Shown here: piece by piece, positions 16,468-24,581 of the stretch
Position numbering within the stretch: position 1 is the first letter of the stretch
Layout of the letters: each line of letters starts with the position of its first letter
Source of the DNA: Granulicatella sp041433555
Lineage (GTDB): Bacteria; Bacillota; Bacilli; Lactobacillales; Aerococcaceae
NCBI RefSeq assembly: GCF_041433555.1
Contig: NZ_JAPWBR010000015.1
Span: forward strand, 1 to 44,914
DNA length: 44,914 nucleotides
Reading direction: 5' to 3'
Translations under genes and position numbers: made by a program
Notes under the pieces: model-generated
What the model was told of the DNA's origin: nothing
The model's database searches: none
Seen by the model: only the letters and a program-made list of their open reading frames with translations

Positions 16468-17232
16468 ATGACAAAAAAGGAAGTCCCCTTGAAATCGCAT
16501 GAGCGACTCGATCGACTCGAAAAAGAAAATATCGATATCATTCAAAGTCGTGAGGTCTTCTCCTTTTCGCTGGATGCCGTCCTTTTAGCCGACTTTGCCA
16601 ATATCGCAAAAAGTCGAAAAGCTACAATCGTGGACCTTTGCTCTGGTAACGGTGCGGTGGCATTTTTACTCAGCCATAAAACCAAAAATCACATTACCGC
16701 CATTGAAATCCAAGAACAGCTCTGGGACATGGCGATGCGCACGACCCAACTCAATAACTTAGAAGACCGCATCACGTTTATTAATCAGGATATCCGTCAG
16801 TTAAAAGGCATCATCCAGAAAGATTCGGTCGACTTTATCACGTGCAATCCACCTTACTTCAAGGTAAAGGAAACCAATCAAACTAATTTGAAAGAATCCT
16901 ACACAATTGCCCGTCATGAAGTGCATTTGCCACTCGAAGATTTACTCGAGACGATTTCTGGCCTTTTGAAGATGAAAGGAAAAGCCTATCTCGTACATAG
17001 ACCCGACCGCCTCACGGATATTTTAACCGAGGCAAGAAACCACCGTCTCGAAGCAAAACGCGTGCAATTTGTCTATCCAAAAGAAGGCAAAGAAAGCAAC
17101 ATCGTCCTCATCGAACTAATGAAGGACGGACTTCCAGGAGGCCTTAAAGTATTGCCTCCGATTACGGTTTTCAATGAGGATCAAGAATATACGCAGAAGA
17201 TTAGAAGCATCCTCTGGGGGGACGAATCATGA
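16468..17232 (+). CDS. tRNA1(Val) adenine-37 N6-methyltransferase family (YabB/TrmN6)
   Basis: A class I SAM methyltransferase of 254 aa. The SAM-binding motif VDLCSGNGAVAFLL is at about 55-68 and the catalytic NPPY motif of amino-group methyltransferases at 127-130. The N-terminal ERLDRLEKENIDIIQSREVFSFSLDAVLLADF is typical of YabB/YfiC proteins. In E. coli the homologue modifies A37 of tRNA-Val; the Firmicute substrate is assumed. Start ATG 16468 is chosen for AGGAG upstream; the frame extends to 16423 without a site. Its TGA overlaps the next ATG (ATGA). Confidence 0.88.
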   Translation: MTKKEVPLKSHERLDRLEKENIDIIQSREVFSFSLDAVLLADFANIAKSRKATIVDLCSGNGAVAFLLSHKTKNHITAIEIQEQLWDMAMRTTQLNNLEDRITFINQDIRQLKGIIQKDSVDFITCNPPYFKVKETNQTNLKESYTIARHEVHLPLEDLLETISGLLKMKGKAYLVHRPDRLTDILTEARNHRLEAKRVQFVYPKEGKESNIVLIELMKDGLPGGLKVLPPITVFNEDQEYTQKIRSILWGDES

Positions 17233-17552
17233 GCCAGTTCTTTATGTACGTCCTTCTCTGCAAGGACCAAACCTTTTATACGGGCTATACGGTTGATTTG
17301 GAGAAACGAATCGCGACTCACAATGCCGGAAAAGGTGCTAAATATACAAGGGTGAGAACTCCCGTCACTCTCCTTTACGCTAAAGAATTTGCCACCAAGC
17401 AAGAAGCGATGAAGGCAGAAGCGGCGTTCAAGAAATTCTCTCGCCCGAAAAAAGAGACATTTCTACAGACGATTGGCGCAACCGTCGACCGTCCTGTCAT
17501 TATTTATTTAGAAGGAGAACAGCCTCATGAGACAACAGAGTTATCGGACTGA
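17229..17552 (+). CDS. GIY-YIG domain protein (YazA/UPF0213)
   Basis: The protein has 107 aa: a single GIY-YIG nuclease fold with MYVLLC (6-11) and YTGYT (17-21) forming the two strands and the central Arg in DLEKRIATHNAGKGAKYT. The cellular role of this small stand-alone family is unknown. It overlaps trmN6 by 4 bp and rsmI by 26 bp. The order yabB-yazA-rsmI is the same as in B. subtilis. Confidence 0.9.
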   Translation: MSQFFMYVLLCKDQTFYTGYTVDLEKRIATHNAGKGAKYTRVRTPVTLLYAKEFATKQEAMKAEAAFKKFSRPKKETFLQTIGATVDRPVIIYLEGEQPHETTELSD

Positions 17553-18417
17553 AGGCAAAGGAAAACTATTCCTTGTCCCCACTCCGATTGGTAACTTAGA
17601 AGATATGACTTTCCGCGCGGTAAATACTCTTCGCGACGTGGATTTAATCCTAGCCGAAGATACACGTCATACGCAAAAGTTACTCAATCATTTTGAAATC
17701 GAGACTCCGCAAAAGAGTTTCCATGAACATAATACTCAGGAGAGAATCCCTCAAGTCATCGAGTGGTTGCAAGAAGGAAAAACCATCGCGCAAGTGAGCG
17801 ACGCTGGTACACCATCGATTAGCGACCCAGGTTTTGAACTCGTGCAAGCCTGTGTCGAAGTCGGCATTCCTGTCATTCCTCTTCCAGGGGCAAACGCGGG
17901 AATTACGGCTCTTATCGCAAGCGGGCTTGTGCCACAACCGTTCTATTTCTATGGGTTCTTACCACGTAAAAAGAAAGAAAAAATCGAAGCCCTCGAACAA
18001 TTACGCACACATAGCGAGACCGTGATTTTATACGAATCACCTTTCCGCCTAAAGGACACATTCTCGGCGATTCAGACCGTCTACGGCGAACAACAATCTG
18101 TTGTGTTATGCCGCGAGTTGACGAAAACTTACGAAGAGTTTATTCGCGGAACAGCCGCAGAACTCGTTGCTCTTGTAAATGAGGAAGAATTAAAAGGTGA
18201 ATGCTGCATCTTGATTGGATCTAAAAATCCTGATGAAGTGACAACTGCTCTAGCTGGTGCGTTAGAAGAAAATACGCCTGACGCCACACTTTCGATTGCA
18301 GAACAAGTCGAATGGTTTATGGAGCATCAAAACCTTACGCAAAAAGATGCGATTAAGGCTGTCGCAAAACATCTTGGCCTTAAGAAACAAGAAGTCTACA
18401 AAGAGATTCATGCATAA
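17527..18417 (+). CDS. rsmI: 16S rRNA (cytidine-1402-2'-O)-methyltransferase
   Basis: The protein has 296 aa in the tetrapyrrole methylase fold and 2'-O-methylates C1402 in the decoding centre of 16S rRNA. Family segments: LFLVPTPIGNLEDMTFRA near the N terminus, LAEDTRHT, VSDAGTPSISDPG and PLPGANAGITALIASGL. A C-terminal helical domain follows (about 240-296). AGGAGAA lies 8 bp upstream of the ATG inside yazA. It is the last gene of the unit; a terminator follows at 18.5 kb. Confidence 0.94.
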   Translation: MRQQSYRTEGKGKLFLVPTPIGNLEDMTFRAVNTLRDVDLILAEDTRHTQKLLNHFEIETPQKSFHEHNTQERIPQVIEWLQEGKTIAQVSDAGTPSISDPGFELVQACVEVGIPVIPLPGANAGITALIASGLVPQPFYFYGFLPRKKKEKIEALEQLRTHSETVILYESPFRLKDTFSAIQTVYGEQQSVVLCRELTKTYEEFIRGTAAELVALVNEEELKGECCILIGSKNPDEVTTALAGALEENTPDATLSIAEQVEWFMEHQNLTQKDAIKAVAKHLGLKKQEVYKEIHA

Positions 18418-18494
18418 ATAAATCCGTAAGATTTTCCATAATCAACAGAACATGAATTTTATGATGGTTTCCTCTACGATAAAACACAAAAAAC

Positions 18495-18522
18495 AACACC
18501 CAAGCAATGCTGCTTGGGTGTT
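18495..18522. terminator. Bidirectional terminator between rsmI and the sulfatase operon
   Basis: AACACCCAAGCA (18495-18506) and TGCTTGGGTGTT (18511-18522) form a perfect 12-bp stem with a 4-nt loop, with T-rich tracts on both strands. It ends both converging operons. Confidence 0.88.
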
Positions 18523-18525
18523 TGT

Positions 18526-19311
18526 TTATACTCCGATAAATTTAAATACATTGAAGGCGGTCATAAATACTAAAATAGCCATCAATCCTAAATAGAGTTT
18601 TTCAACGGCTTCGTGCGTGAGTTTCGATTGGATTTTTGTTCCAACCCAACCACCGAGTACCGCAAAAATCGCAATCGCTAAAATCACGAGACTGACATTG
18701 TTGTATTTCTCAAAGTCACGAATGACAGTCCCCATCTTAATAATCTGTGCAAAGAAAATCATCAAAATCGAATACGCTGCTGCGTCTTTTGCTTTCATCG
18801 AGAAGAAGTAAACCAAAAGTGCAATATTCAGCGGTCCTCCGCCAATCCCTAGATAGACTGAAATGATACCGACTGTTAGCCCAATAATCACAATTGCCAC
18901 AAGGTTTGATACTTCTAGCGTGCGAATCCTTTCCTTATTGATTGTGAATAAAATAATCCCACCAATTAATAGAAATAAAATAACGGATTGTGTCGCGCTC
19001 ACTGCCTGGCTGCCCCAGCTGTCTACTGCATGAAGGAAAATCACGTCTCCGATTTTCCCACCGATAATCGACCCGAAAGCCAATCCTAGTGCAATTTGTT
19101 TTTGAACATGAAATCCTTGCTTACTTCTTTTATAAATAGAAACAAGACACATCGTAAAGACCGCGACTGTCGAATACACACTAATCATACTTGTCGTATC
19201 GATGCCGACAAAATCGAAGGCCGGTTTGATAATAATGCCGCCACCTAAACCAGTGATGGCTCCAATCATCGTCGCACAAAGCACGATGATACTATAAATA
19301 ATAACGTGCAT
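18526..19311 (-). CDS. TSUP (TauE/SafE) family anion exporter
   Basis: A membrane protein of 261 aa with about eight helices, beginning MHVIIYSIIVLCATMIGAIT and containing the glycine-rich GLGGGIIIKP and, in the second repeat, GIGGGPLNIALL. TSUP members move sulfite, sulfate, organosulfur compounds or other anions. Start ATG 19311 is preceded by AGGAGG; its A is shared with the TAA stop of the upstream gene (TAATG). As the third gene after a sulfatase and its activating enzyme, it may remove sulfate or sulfite released by the sulfatase; this is inference from position. Confidence 0.85.
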   Translation of the reverse strand: MHVIIYSIIVLCATMIGAITGLGGGIIIKPAFDFVGIDTTSMISVYSTVAVFTMCLVSIYKRSKQGFHVQKQIALGLAFGSIIGGKIGDVIFLHAVDSWGSQAVSATQSVILFLLIGGIILFTINKERIRTLEVSNLVAIVIIGLTVGIISVYLGIGGGPLNIALLVYFFSMKAKDAAAYSILMIFFAQIIKMGTVIRDFEKYNNVSLVILAIAIFAVLGGWVGTKIQSKLTHEAVEKLYLGLMAILVFMTAFNVFKFIGV

Positions 19312-20162
19312 TAGCGACCTCCTAGATTCCGGACGCATCTGAATCCTAAATGGCTCGATGTTGAATCCCACGATGCTCCATTACGAGCGGCAACACGATA
19401 TCTGTTGCAGTAGGAGCAATGGCATAAGAAGGAACCTCCACGAATGGCATATTCGTATTCGAAATTAATTGGACGAGAGGCGTCTTCTTCGATTTCTTCA
19501 AACGGAATTCCGCGATGGTTACAGCACCATTCCCAGACATTCCCAATCATTTGATAGAGCCCGTATCCATTCGGTTCAAAACTCTTCACGGGCGCCGTTC
19601 CTAAAAATCCGTCTGCCTTCGTATTCGTATTTGGAAAATCTCCCTGCCACGTATTCGCATGAAATTCACCGTCTTGTTCGAGCTCATCGCCCCATGGAAA
19701 TTGAGTGGTTGTACCGCCACGTGCGGCATATTCCCATTGCGTTTCTGTTGGCAATTTCACCTTCGCCCAATCGCAGTAAGCTAATGCATCTTGTAAGGAA
19801 ACATGCACTACCGGATGGTCCATCACCTCTTCAATCGAAGACTGGGGTCCTGTTGGATGATTCCAGCAAGCACCTGGCACTAGAAGCCACCAAGGTGAAC
19901 CTGATACATGTGCATACTCTACTCTTTTTTCTGGTTCAACCAATAGGTGAAACACATACGAATCTCCTATCGTTTCTGCTGTTGTTGTATAACCTGTCGC
20001 ATCTACAAATGCTTTAAACTCACGATTCGTCACGGTCGTATCCGCGATTTCAAACGCAAGCACCTTTTTCATCACTGGTGGCGCCTCATGGTCTTCGATA
20101 AAGCCTTGGCCAAGAGAATCTCCCATTTGAAAGATGCCAGATTTTAAAGGTACAAAATTCAT
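19311..20162 (-). CDS. Formylglycine-generating enzyme (SUMF1/FGE family)
   Basis: The protein has 283 aa with the FGE-sulfatase fold: an N-terminal PLKSGIFQMGDS, VTNREFKAFVDATGY, LPTETQWEYAARGG, MIGNVWEWC and a C-terminal RGGSFLCHCSYCNRYRVAAR. Cys247 and Cys252 correspond in spacing to the two catalytic, copper-binding cysteines of true FGE (Cys272/Cys277 in Streptomyces), which separates it from the many SUMF1-like proteins with other roles. FGE converts the Cys of CxPxR in sulfatases to formylglycine using O2. The start is one base after the sulfatase stop. Cys249 between the two is an extra cysteine of unknown meaning. Confidence 0.87.
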   Translation of the reverse strand: MNFVPLKSGIFQMGDSLGQGFIEDHEAPPVMKKVLAFEIADTTVTNREFKAFVDATGYTTTAETIGDSYVFHLLVEPEKRVEYAHVSGSPWWLLVPGACWNHPTGPQSSIEEVMDHPVVHVSLQDALAYCDWAKVKLPTETQWEYAARGGTTTQFPWGDELEQDGEFHANTWQGDFPNTNTKADGFLGTAPVKSFEPNGYGLYQMIGNVWEWCCNHRGIPFEEIEEDASRPINFEYEYAIRGGSFLCHCSYCNRYRVAARNGASWDSTSSHLGFRCVRNLGGR

Positions 20163-20163
20163 A

Positions 20164-21627
20164 CTATCGACCTCTCTTTAGAGTGGCAACGATGCGTTCT
20201 AATGGTACTTGGCAAAGTTGTCCGTCTCTCACAAAGCCCTCTTCTCTATCTTGTAAAATACGTGCAAGTTTCGCTTTGAACTCGTTCACAAGAGAAGTAT
20301 ACTTCGTCTCAGCAATTAAATTGCATTTTTCCTCTGGATCCTCTGTCATATGGAAGAGTTGATACTCGTCTTTGACAGGGAACCAAATAAATTTCCATTC
20401 ATCTGTTAAAATATATTGGCTCGAATCCTCACCTAGACTATGTTCGCCGTGGAATTCGTTTCGCCAACCTGCAAATTCGCCGAATAATAATTGGCGAACG
20501 CTCTTACCGTCTGTTTCAACTTTTTCACCTGTGGCAAGCTCTACAAGCGAAGGGAAAACATCTTGAATCTTCACAAGTTGTGTGACGCTCTTCTTCGTGC
20601 CCGCAATCAAGTTCCCTGGGTCGAAGATAAACGCTGGAATCTTAATACTACCTTGGTAAGGATAGCCTTTGCGGAATAAATAATGTTCTCCGAGTTGATC
20701 CCCGTGGTCACTCACGAACCAGAAAATCGTATTTTCTAGCAAATCAAACTCCTCAACGGCCGTTAAGAAGCGACTTAATTGATTATCGATATGCGTGATT
20801 AAACCGTAGTATGCAGCCAACATTCTCTTTTGCGCGTCCGCTGGAATTTTTCCGCGTTTGGCATAAAGGGATGGAATCTTCTCTTCGAGTTCTTCCCAGT
20901 TTCCAATATGCAAGTCCGATACGTCCCCTAATTTATCCATGTATAAATCATAGAAATACTTCGGCGGATTGAGAGGCGCATGAGGTTTTTCAAACGACAT
21001 CTTCAAGAAGAACGGAACGCTTGGGTCACGTCTCTTCAAGAAACGAATGCTTTCACTCACAATCCAGTTGGTTGGGTGGTATTTTTCAGGAAGTTCAAAA
21101 GGACGGACATCCCATGAATTACAGTTCGCCCCATCATCGATAATATCTGCATCGCTGCCGAGTTCTTGTTTGATCCAATCCAAGTAATCGCTCGAATGTT
21201 CAAACGTTTCTCCGTATGCTTTATTGTATTTGCGGTCGACATGTAAGTAGCCATCGTGTAAGAGAACATGGTCAAATCCCATGCGCTTACGGCTTGGATA
21301 CACATGCATTTTCCCGATACATTCTGTTTGATACCCTAAGTCTTTGAATGTTTGAGGAAGTGTATTCGTGTAGTTCCAAGGCACTTCATCTTCGTATCCG
21401 ACTCTTCCTGACGCTTCTTGGTCCATCCCTGTTAAAAGAGCTGCTCTAGCAGGCACACAACTTGGCACTGGTGAGTAGGCATTCTCAAAGTTATATCCCA
21501 TGCTGGCCATCATATCCATCGTTGGTGTTACTACTAAGTCATCACTTCGGTTAATGGACAATGCATCGGCACGCATTTGGTCCACTACGATGAGGATGAC
21601 ATTTGGTTTTGATTGTTTTTGATTCAT
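20164..21627 (-). CDS. Cys-type sulfatase (arylsulfatase family)
   Basis: The protein has 487 aa in the alkaline phosphatase fold. The sulfatase signature starts at C57: CVPARAALLTG, with Cys57 to be converted to formylglycine; the C-V-P-A-R pattern fits both FGE- and anSME-dependent sulfatases, and the next gene supplies an FGE. Metal ligands: the N-terminal VVDQMRAD (usually DD; the second Asp is Gln here) and SDHGDQLGEH near 310. KPHAPLNPP is another conserved segment. There is no signal peptide, so it should act in the cytosol on an imported sulfated molecule. Substrate not predictable. It is first gene of the sulfatase-FGE-TSUP operon. Confidence 0.9.
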   Translation of the reverse strand: MNQKQSKPNVILIVVDQMRADALSINRSDDLVVTPTMDMMASMGYNFENAYSPVPSCVPARAALLTGMDQEASGRVGYEDEVPWNYTNTLPQTFKDLGYQTECIGKMHVYPSRKRMGFDHVLLHDGYLHVDRKYNKAYGETFEHSSDYLDWIKQELGSDADIIDDGANCNSWDVRPFELPEKYHPTNWIVSESIRFLKRRDPSVPFFLKMSFEKPHAPLNPPKYFYDLYMDKLGDVSDLHIGNWEELEEKIPSLYAKRGKIPADAQKRMLAAYYGLITHIDNQLSRFLTAVEEFDLLENTIFWFVSDHGDQLGEHYLFRKGYPYQGSIKIPAFIFDPGNLIAGTKKSVTQLVKIQDVFPSLVELATGEKVETDGKSVRQLLFGEFAGWRNEFHGEHSLGEDSSQYILTDEWKFIWFPVKDEYQLFHMTEDPEEKCNLIAETKYTSLVNEFKAKLARILQDREEGFVRDGQLCQVPLERIVATLKRGR

Positions 21628-21669
21628 AATACTTTTGCCCCCAAAAAAGTTAAAACGATTTCATCTTTT

Positions 21670-21675
21670 ATTATA
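21670..21675 (-). promoter_or_regulatory. Extended -10 promoter of the sulfatase operon
   Basis: TGTTATAAT on the minus strand (TATAAT at 21670-21675), 42 bp upstream of the sulfatase ATG; no good -35. It lies directly against the upstream operon's terminator. Confidence 0.5.
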
Positions 21676-21677
21676 AC

Positions 21678-21708
21678 AAAAGAGCCCGTCCATGGACAGG
21701 CTCTTTTT
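21678..21708 (-). terminator. Terminator of the tmk-yabA operon
   Basis: AGAGCCCGTCC and GGACAGGCTCT (21681-21702) are inverted with one G-T pair, and the minus strand continues TTTTGTT. It is followed within a few bases by the sulfatase -10 box. Confidence 0.75.
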
Positions 21709-21754
21709 AGTACTTTATTGGCTTTTTATATGACAATCTTGCTCTTTTCACGCA

Positions 21755-22096
21755 TTAATCTTCGCTATACAAGATTTCCGTACAAAACATACAACTTTCA
21801 TCGTTTTCTCTACGTTTTCCATAGTACAGGTTGCAAATATGGAATCCTTGGTCGTAGATATTTTCTAAGTTGATGATGGATTGGCTTCTTTTTTTCTTTT
21901 TAGCCACTTTCTTCGTGTGCGTGTTTGGCTCTAACTCGTCTAAACGATCTTTCAAGTGACGATTTTCCATCGTTAAATTATGATTCTCTTCGATTACTTT
22001 TTGCAACTCTTCAGAAATCTGTTCGAGCTCATGTAATTGCAACAAAGTTTGTTTTGTTAACCGTTCGATTCGATCATACAATTGTCTGTTTGGCAT
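21755..22096 (-). CDS. yabA: Replication initiation control protein YabA
   Basis: The protein has 113 aa: an N-terminal leucine-zipper coiled coil (about 5-55) for oligomerisation, a lysine-rich linker (THTKKVAKKKKR) and a C-terminal metal-binding part with H86, C88, C102 and C105 (HICN...CMFC). YabA binds DnaA and the DnaN clamp and limits re-initiation in Firmicutes. It is last in tmk-darA-holB-yabA, 16 bp after holB. Confidence 0.93.
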   Translation of the reverse strand: MPNRQLYDRIERLTKQTLLQLHELEQISEELQKVIEENHNLTMENRHLKDRLDELEPNTHTKKVAKKKKRSQSIINLENIYDQGFHICNLYYGKRRENDESCMFCTEILYSED

Positions 22097-22112
22097 TCAC
22101 GCACCTCCTATC

Positions 22113-23072
22113 TTATTTTGGGATTTTTAATACCCATTGTTCTAATACTGCTTGCACTCCAACGTTGGCTCCTACTTTGGCAATGGCGTTGGTCATTTTT
22201 TCATGTTCTTTAATCCATTCACTCACGGTGAGATGATTTGCAAAACTCTTCATCGTTGCAAGTTTATCGCTTTGAATAATGGCTCCTTCGACTCCTCGTG
22301 CAACCAGCAAAGCATCACGGATATAAATTTGTAATAGCGTTAAAAACAGCTCACTATCAGCTTTTGTCGCTAAGAGTGGCATCACTTGGGACTGAATCGT
22401 CACAAAGGCCATCGCACGATTCGTAAATACGCGGACAAACCAATTCCAGCTTTCTTGACGAATCTGTCCAAAACTTTCACTCTCGAGCATCTCTACTGCC
22501 TGGTCAATATTACTCGTCAATTGAGAAAGTAGCTGCGCTGTCGCATTCAGTACGCCGCGTTCTTTCAGCGTTGCAACAATATTTTCTCCTGCATTCGATT
22601 GGAAACGAATAATCTGACAACGTGATTGAATCGTAATCAGAACCTTGCTGAGTTGCTCTGTTAGAAGAATGAAATGGATATTTCCCGTTGGTTCTTCTAA
22701 AAACTTCAATAAGCTATTCGCAGCGCCTTGTGTCAACGTATCGACTGCGTGAATTACACAAACAATCGCACTCGACTCCATCGCTGTTTTTGTCAACTGC
22801 GATTTCAACGTACGAATTTGGTCCACCTTCACCGTTGTACCTTCAGGTTCTACCACAATATAATCCGGGAAGTTCCCATGCTCAATTCTTGTGCAGTGTT
22901 CACACTCTCCGCATGCAGGCTCGCCTTTTTTTCGCTTCGTGCAGTTAAGCATCTTTGCGATTTCCTTGGCCATCTCCGCTTTCCCAATTCCCTTTGCTCC
23001 TTCAAACAAATAGGCATGGCTCAGATGACCATTATCGATGGCACGAATAAACGCTTCTTGCATCTTTTCCAT
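22113..23072 (-). CDS. holB: DNA polymerase III subunit delta'
   Basis: A AAA+ clamp-loader subunit of 319 aa. The P-loop region EGAKGIGKAEMAKEI is at about 24-38, and a zinc module has C44, C54, C57 and C60 (CTKRK...CGECEHC). ITIQSRCQIIRF carries the conserved SRC motif (as SRCQ). The delta' subunit opens the sliding clamp together with DnaX and HolA. It starts one base after the darA stop; no clear SD, so coupling is likely. Confidence 0.92.
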   Translation of the reverse strand: MEKMQEAFIRAIDNGHLSHAYLFEGAKGIGKAEMAKEIAKMLNCTKRKKGEPACGECEHCTRIEHGNFPDYIVVEPEGTTVKVDQIRTLKSQLTKTAMESSAIVCVIHAVDTLTQGAANSLLKFLEEPTGNIHFILLTEQLSKVLITIQSRCQIIRFQSNAGENIVATLKERGVLNATAQLLSQLTSNIDQAVEMLESESFGQIRQESWNWFVRVFTNRAMAFVTIQSQVMPLLATKADSELFLTLLQIYIRDALLVARGVEGAIIQSDKLATMKSFANHLTVSEWIKEHEKMTNAIAKVGANVGVQAVLEQWVLKIPK

Positions 23073-23073
23073 C

Positions 23074-23403
23074 TTAGAAACGGAAGAATGAGTCTACAGG
23101 TAATACGAATACTGTAGCTCCACCTACACGAACTGGAACTGGAGTTGTTAGCGCGCTATCAAGCATGCTGTCGATATGCACTGGTGGCACAGTCATTTGT
23201 TCACGTGATTGGCAGTTTTCTTTAATGATATCTAACGCTTCTTGTACACGTTCTTCTTCAATCCCGATGATGAAAGTAGTGTTTCCTGCACGTAAGAATC
23301 CACCTGTTGTTGATAAACGAGTTGCGCGAATATTTGCTTGTGCAAACTCATCTCCTAATAAATGTGCATCTTTATCTTGTACAATCGCAATTAATAATTT
23401 CAT
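23074..23403 (-). CDS. darA: Cyclic-di-AMP receptor, PII-like (DarA/PstA, YaaQ)
   Basis: The protein has 109 aa: a PII-like trimeric fold, with RLSTTGGFLRAGNTTFIIGIEEERV near 28-52 (T and B loop region binding c-di-AMP in the family) and VRVGGATVFVLPV at the C terminus. It binds the second messenger c-di-AMP; the downstream output is not known. AGGAGAA precedes the ATG. The gene follows tmk by 12 bp, in the same position as in Bacillus and Staphylococcus. Confidence 0.93.
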   Translation of the reverse strand: MKLLIAIVQDKDAHLLGDEFAQANIRATRLSTTGGFLRAGNTTFIIGIEEERVQEALDIIKENCQSREQMTVPPVHIDSMLDSALTTPVPVRVGGATVFVLPVDSFFRF

Positions 23404-23415
23404 GATTTCATTCTC

Positions 23416-24063
23416 CTATTTTGTAAAATATTTTGGGTAACGTTCCACTAAAACGCGGAAGCACTCTTCCACTACTTCTTCAATGGATTTTGTCGCATCA
23501 ATCGATACAATTCTTTCTGGATATTTTTCTACTAATTCTAAATATCCATTGCGAACCATCGTATGGAAGCTTAACCCTTCTTGGTCTAAGCGGTCAAACT
23601 GACGGTTCCCTCTTGCTTTATGAATACGTTCCAATCCAACTTCAGCCGGCACATCTAAGTAAAGCGTCGTGCTTGGTTCTAAGCCATCTGTTGCAAAATG
23701 ATTTAACTGTGCAACTTCTTCTACCCCAATCCCACGAGCAACTCCTTGATACACCAACGAGCTATCGACAAAACGATCACAAAAAACAATATTCCCTTTT
23801 TCTAAATTTGGTAAGATACGATCTTTTAAATGCTGGCGACGACCCGCTGCATATAAAATCGCTTCTGTTCTCTCGTCCATTTCTGTATTGTTCACATCCA
23901 GAATGACTTTTCGAATATCTTCAGCGATGCGGCTTCCACCAGGTTCTCTTGTTGAAACAATATCCACGAGCGCGTGTTTTTGTAACAAAGGAATCAGTTG
24001 GTTGATGACCGTTGTTTTCCCAGCGCCATCAGGACCTTCCATCGTGATAAACAATCCTTTCAT
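23416..24063 (-). CDS. tmk: Thymidylate kinase
   Basis: The protein has 215 aa and phosphorylates dTMP to dTDP. The P-loop EGPDGAGKTT is at 9-18, the DRF motif lies in CDRFVDSSLVYQG, and the lid is HKARGNRQFDRLDQE. Start ATG 24063 fits MKGLFITMEG and has GGGGGA upstream; the ATG at 24084 would add seven residues. It is first gene of tmk-darA-holB-yabA. Confidence 0.94.
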   Translation of the reverse strand: MKGLFITMEGPDGAGKTTVINQLIPLLQKHALVDIVSTREPGGSRIAEDIRKVILDVNNTEMDERTEAILYAAGRRQHLKDRILPNLEKGNIVFCDRFVDSSLVYQGVARGIGVEEVAQLNHFATDGLEPSTTLYLDVPAEVGLERIHKARGNRQFDRLDQEGLSFHTMVRNGYLELVEKYPERIVSIDATKSIEEVVEECFRVLVERYPKYFTK

Positions 24064-24094
24064 ATTATCCCCCATTCCTTTCAATTTCTTTTCT

Positions 24095-24123
24095 ATTATA
24101 CGATATTTTCATCTTTTAATAAA
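24095..24123 (-). promoter_or_regulatory. Promoter of the tmk operon
   Basis: TATAAT (24095-24100) with a weak -35, TTTATT (24118-24123), at 17 bp. Confidence 0.5.
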
Positions 24124-24169
24124 CCAAATTCCTATAAGAAATTTCACCAATTTCTCCTCACTCTCTTTC

Positions 24170-24233
24170 CTCGCAGAACACAACATTTAAAGATGCTCTG
24201 TGATACGAAAAGACTCGTCTGCACCAAATCCCT
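24170..24233 (+). repeat. Partial direct copy of the repeat C left arm
   Basis: CGCAGAACACAACATTTAAA followed by GCTCTGTGATACGAAAAGAC parallels 24261-24308 (GCATAACACAATATTAAA, then CACAGTGATTACGAAGAAGA) with several mismatches. It has no partner arm, so it looks like a truncated or duplicated left half of the element. Confidence 0.55.
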
Positions 24234-24290
24234 CTATCCACTCCTACCCTCCCTTTTCCTTTGCATAACACAATATTAAAAAATAGCACA

Positions 24291-24482
24291 GTGATTACGA
24301 AGAAGACTTGTCGGGTTCTTATAGTAGCAGTAATGGGAATTAGGATCAAAGGTGAATTAACAGGAGTTAGGAATTTATTCCTTACTCCTGTTTTGAACTT
24401 TGAAGGCGAGAGACTCCAGGCTCGAGCCGGTACCTCATTACAGCTACTATAAAACGAACTCACAAATCTTCGCAGTAATCAC
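24291..24482 (+). repeat. Structured intergenic repeat, copy C
   Basis: Outer arms GTGATTACGAAGA (24291-24303) and TCTTCGcaGTAATCAC (24467-24482), then GGGTTC/GAAC, TATAGTAGC/GCTACTATA and GTAATG/CATTAC. Second stem TCAAAG/CTTTGA differs from copy D at one pair, compensated on both sides. Central hairpin ACAGGAGTTAGG...CCTTACTCCTGT; last hairpin GGCGAG...CTCGAGCC. The stem extends outward through CACAATATT/AATATTGTG and TTGCAT/ATGCAA to 24261-24529. Confidence 0.88.
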
Positions 24483-24531
24483 AAACCTTTGGTTTGCATT
24501 ATTTATTTTTAAATATTGTGCCCATGCAAAC

Positions 24532-24569
24532 AGGAACAGGGGCTTGTTGGTAAACAAGCCCCTGTTCCT
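24532..24569 (-). terminator. Strong hairpin after the lnp operon
   Basis: AGGAACAGGGGCTTGTT (24532-24548) pairs perfectly over 17 bp with 24553-24569 around GGTA. The U tract on the minus strand is short (GTTTG), but position 12 bp beyond the last gene supports a terminator role. Confidence 0.65.
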
Positions 24570-24581
24570 AGTTAAGTTTTA

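Noticed and set aside
24291..24482. Repeat copies as rho-independent terminators
   Set aside because: The stems are far too long, lack a following U run, and internal junctions are conserved; a separate terminator often lies next to them.
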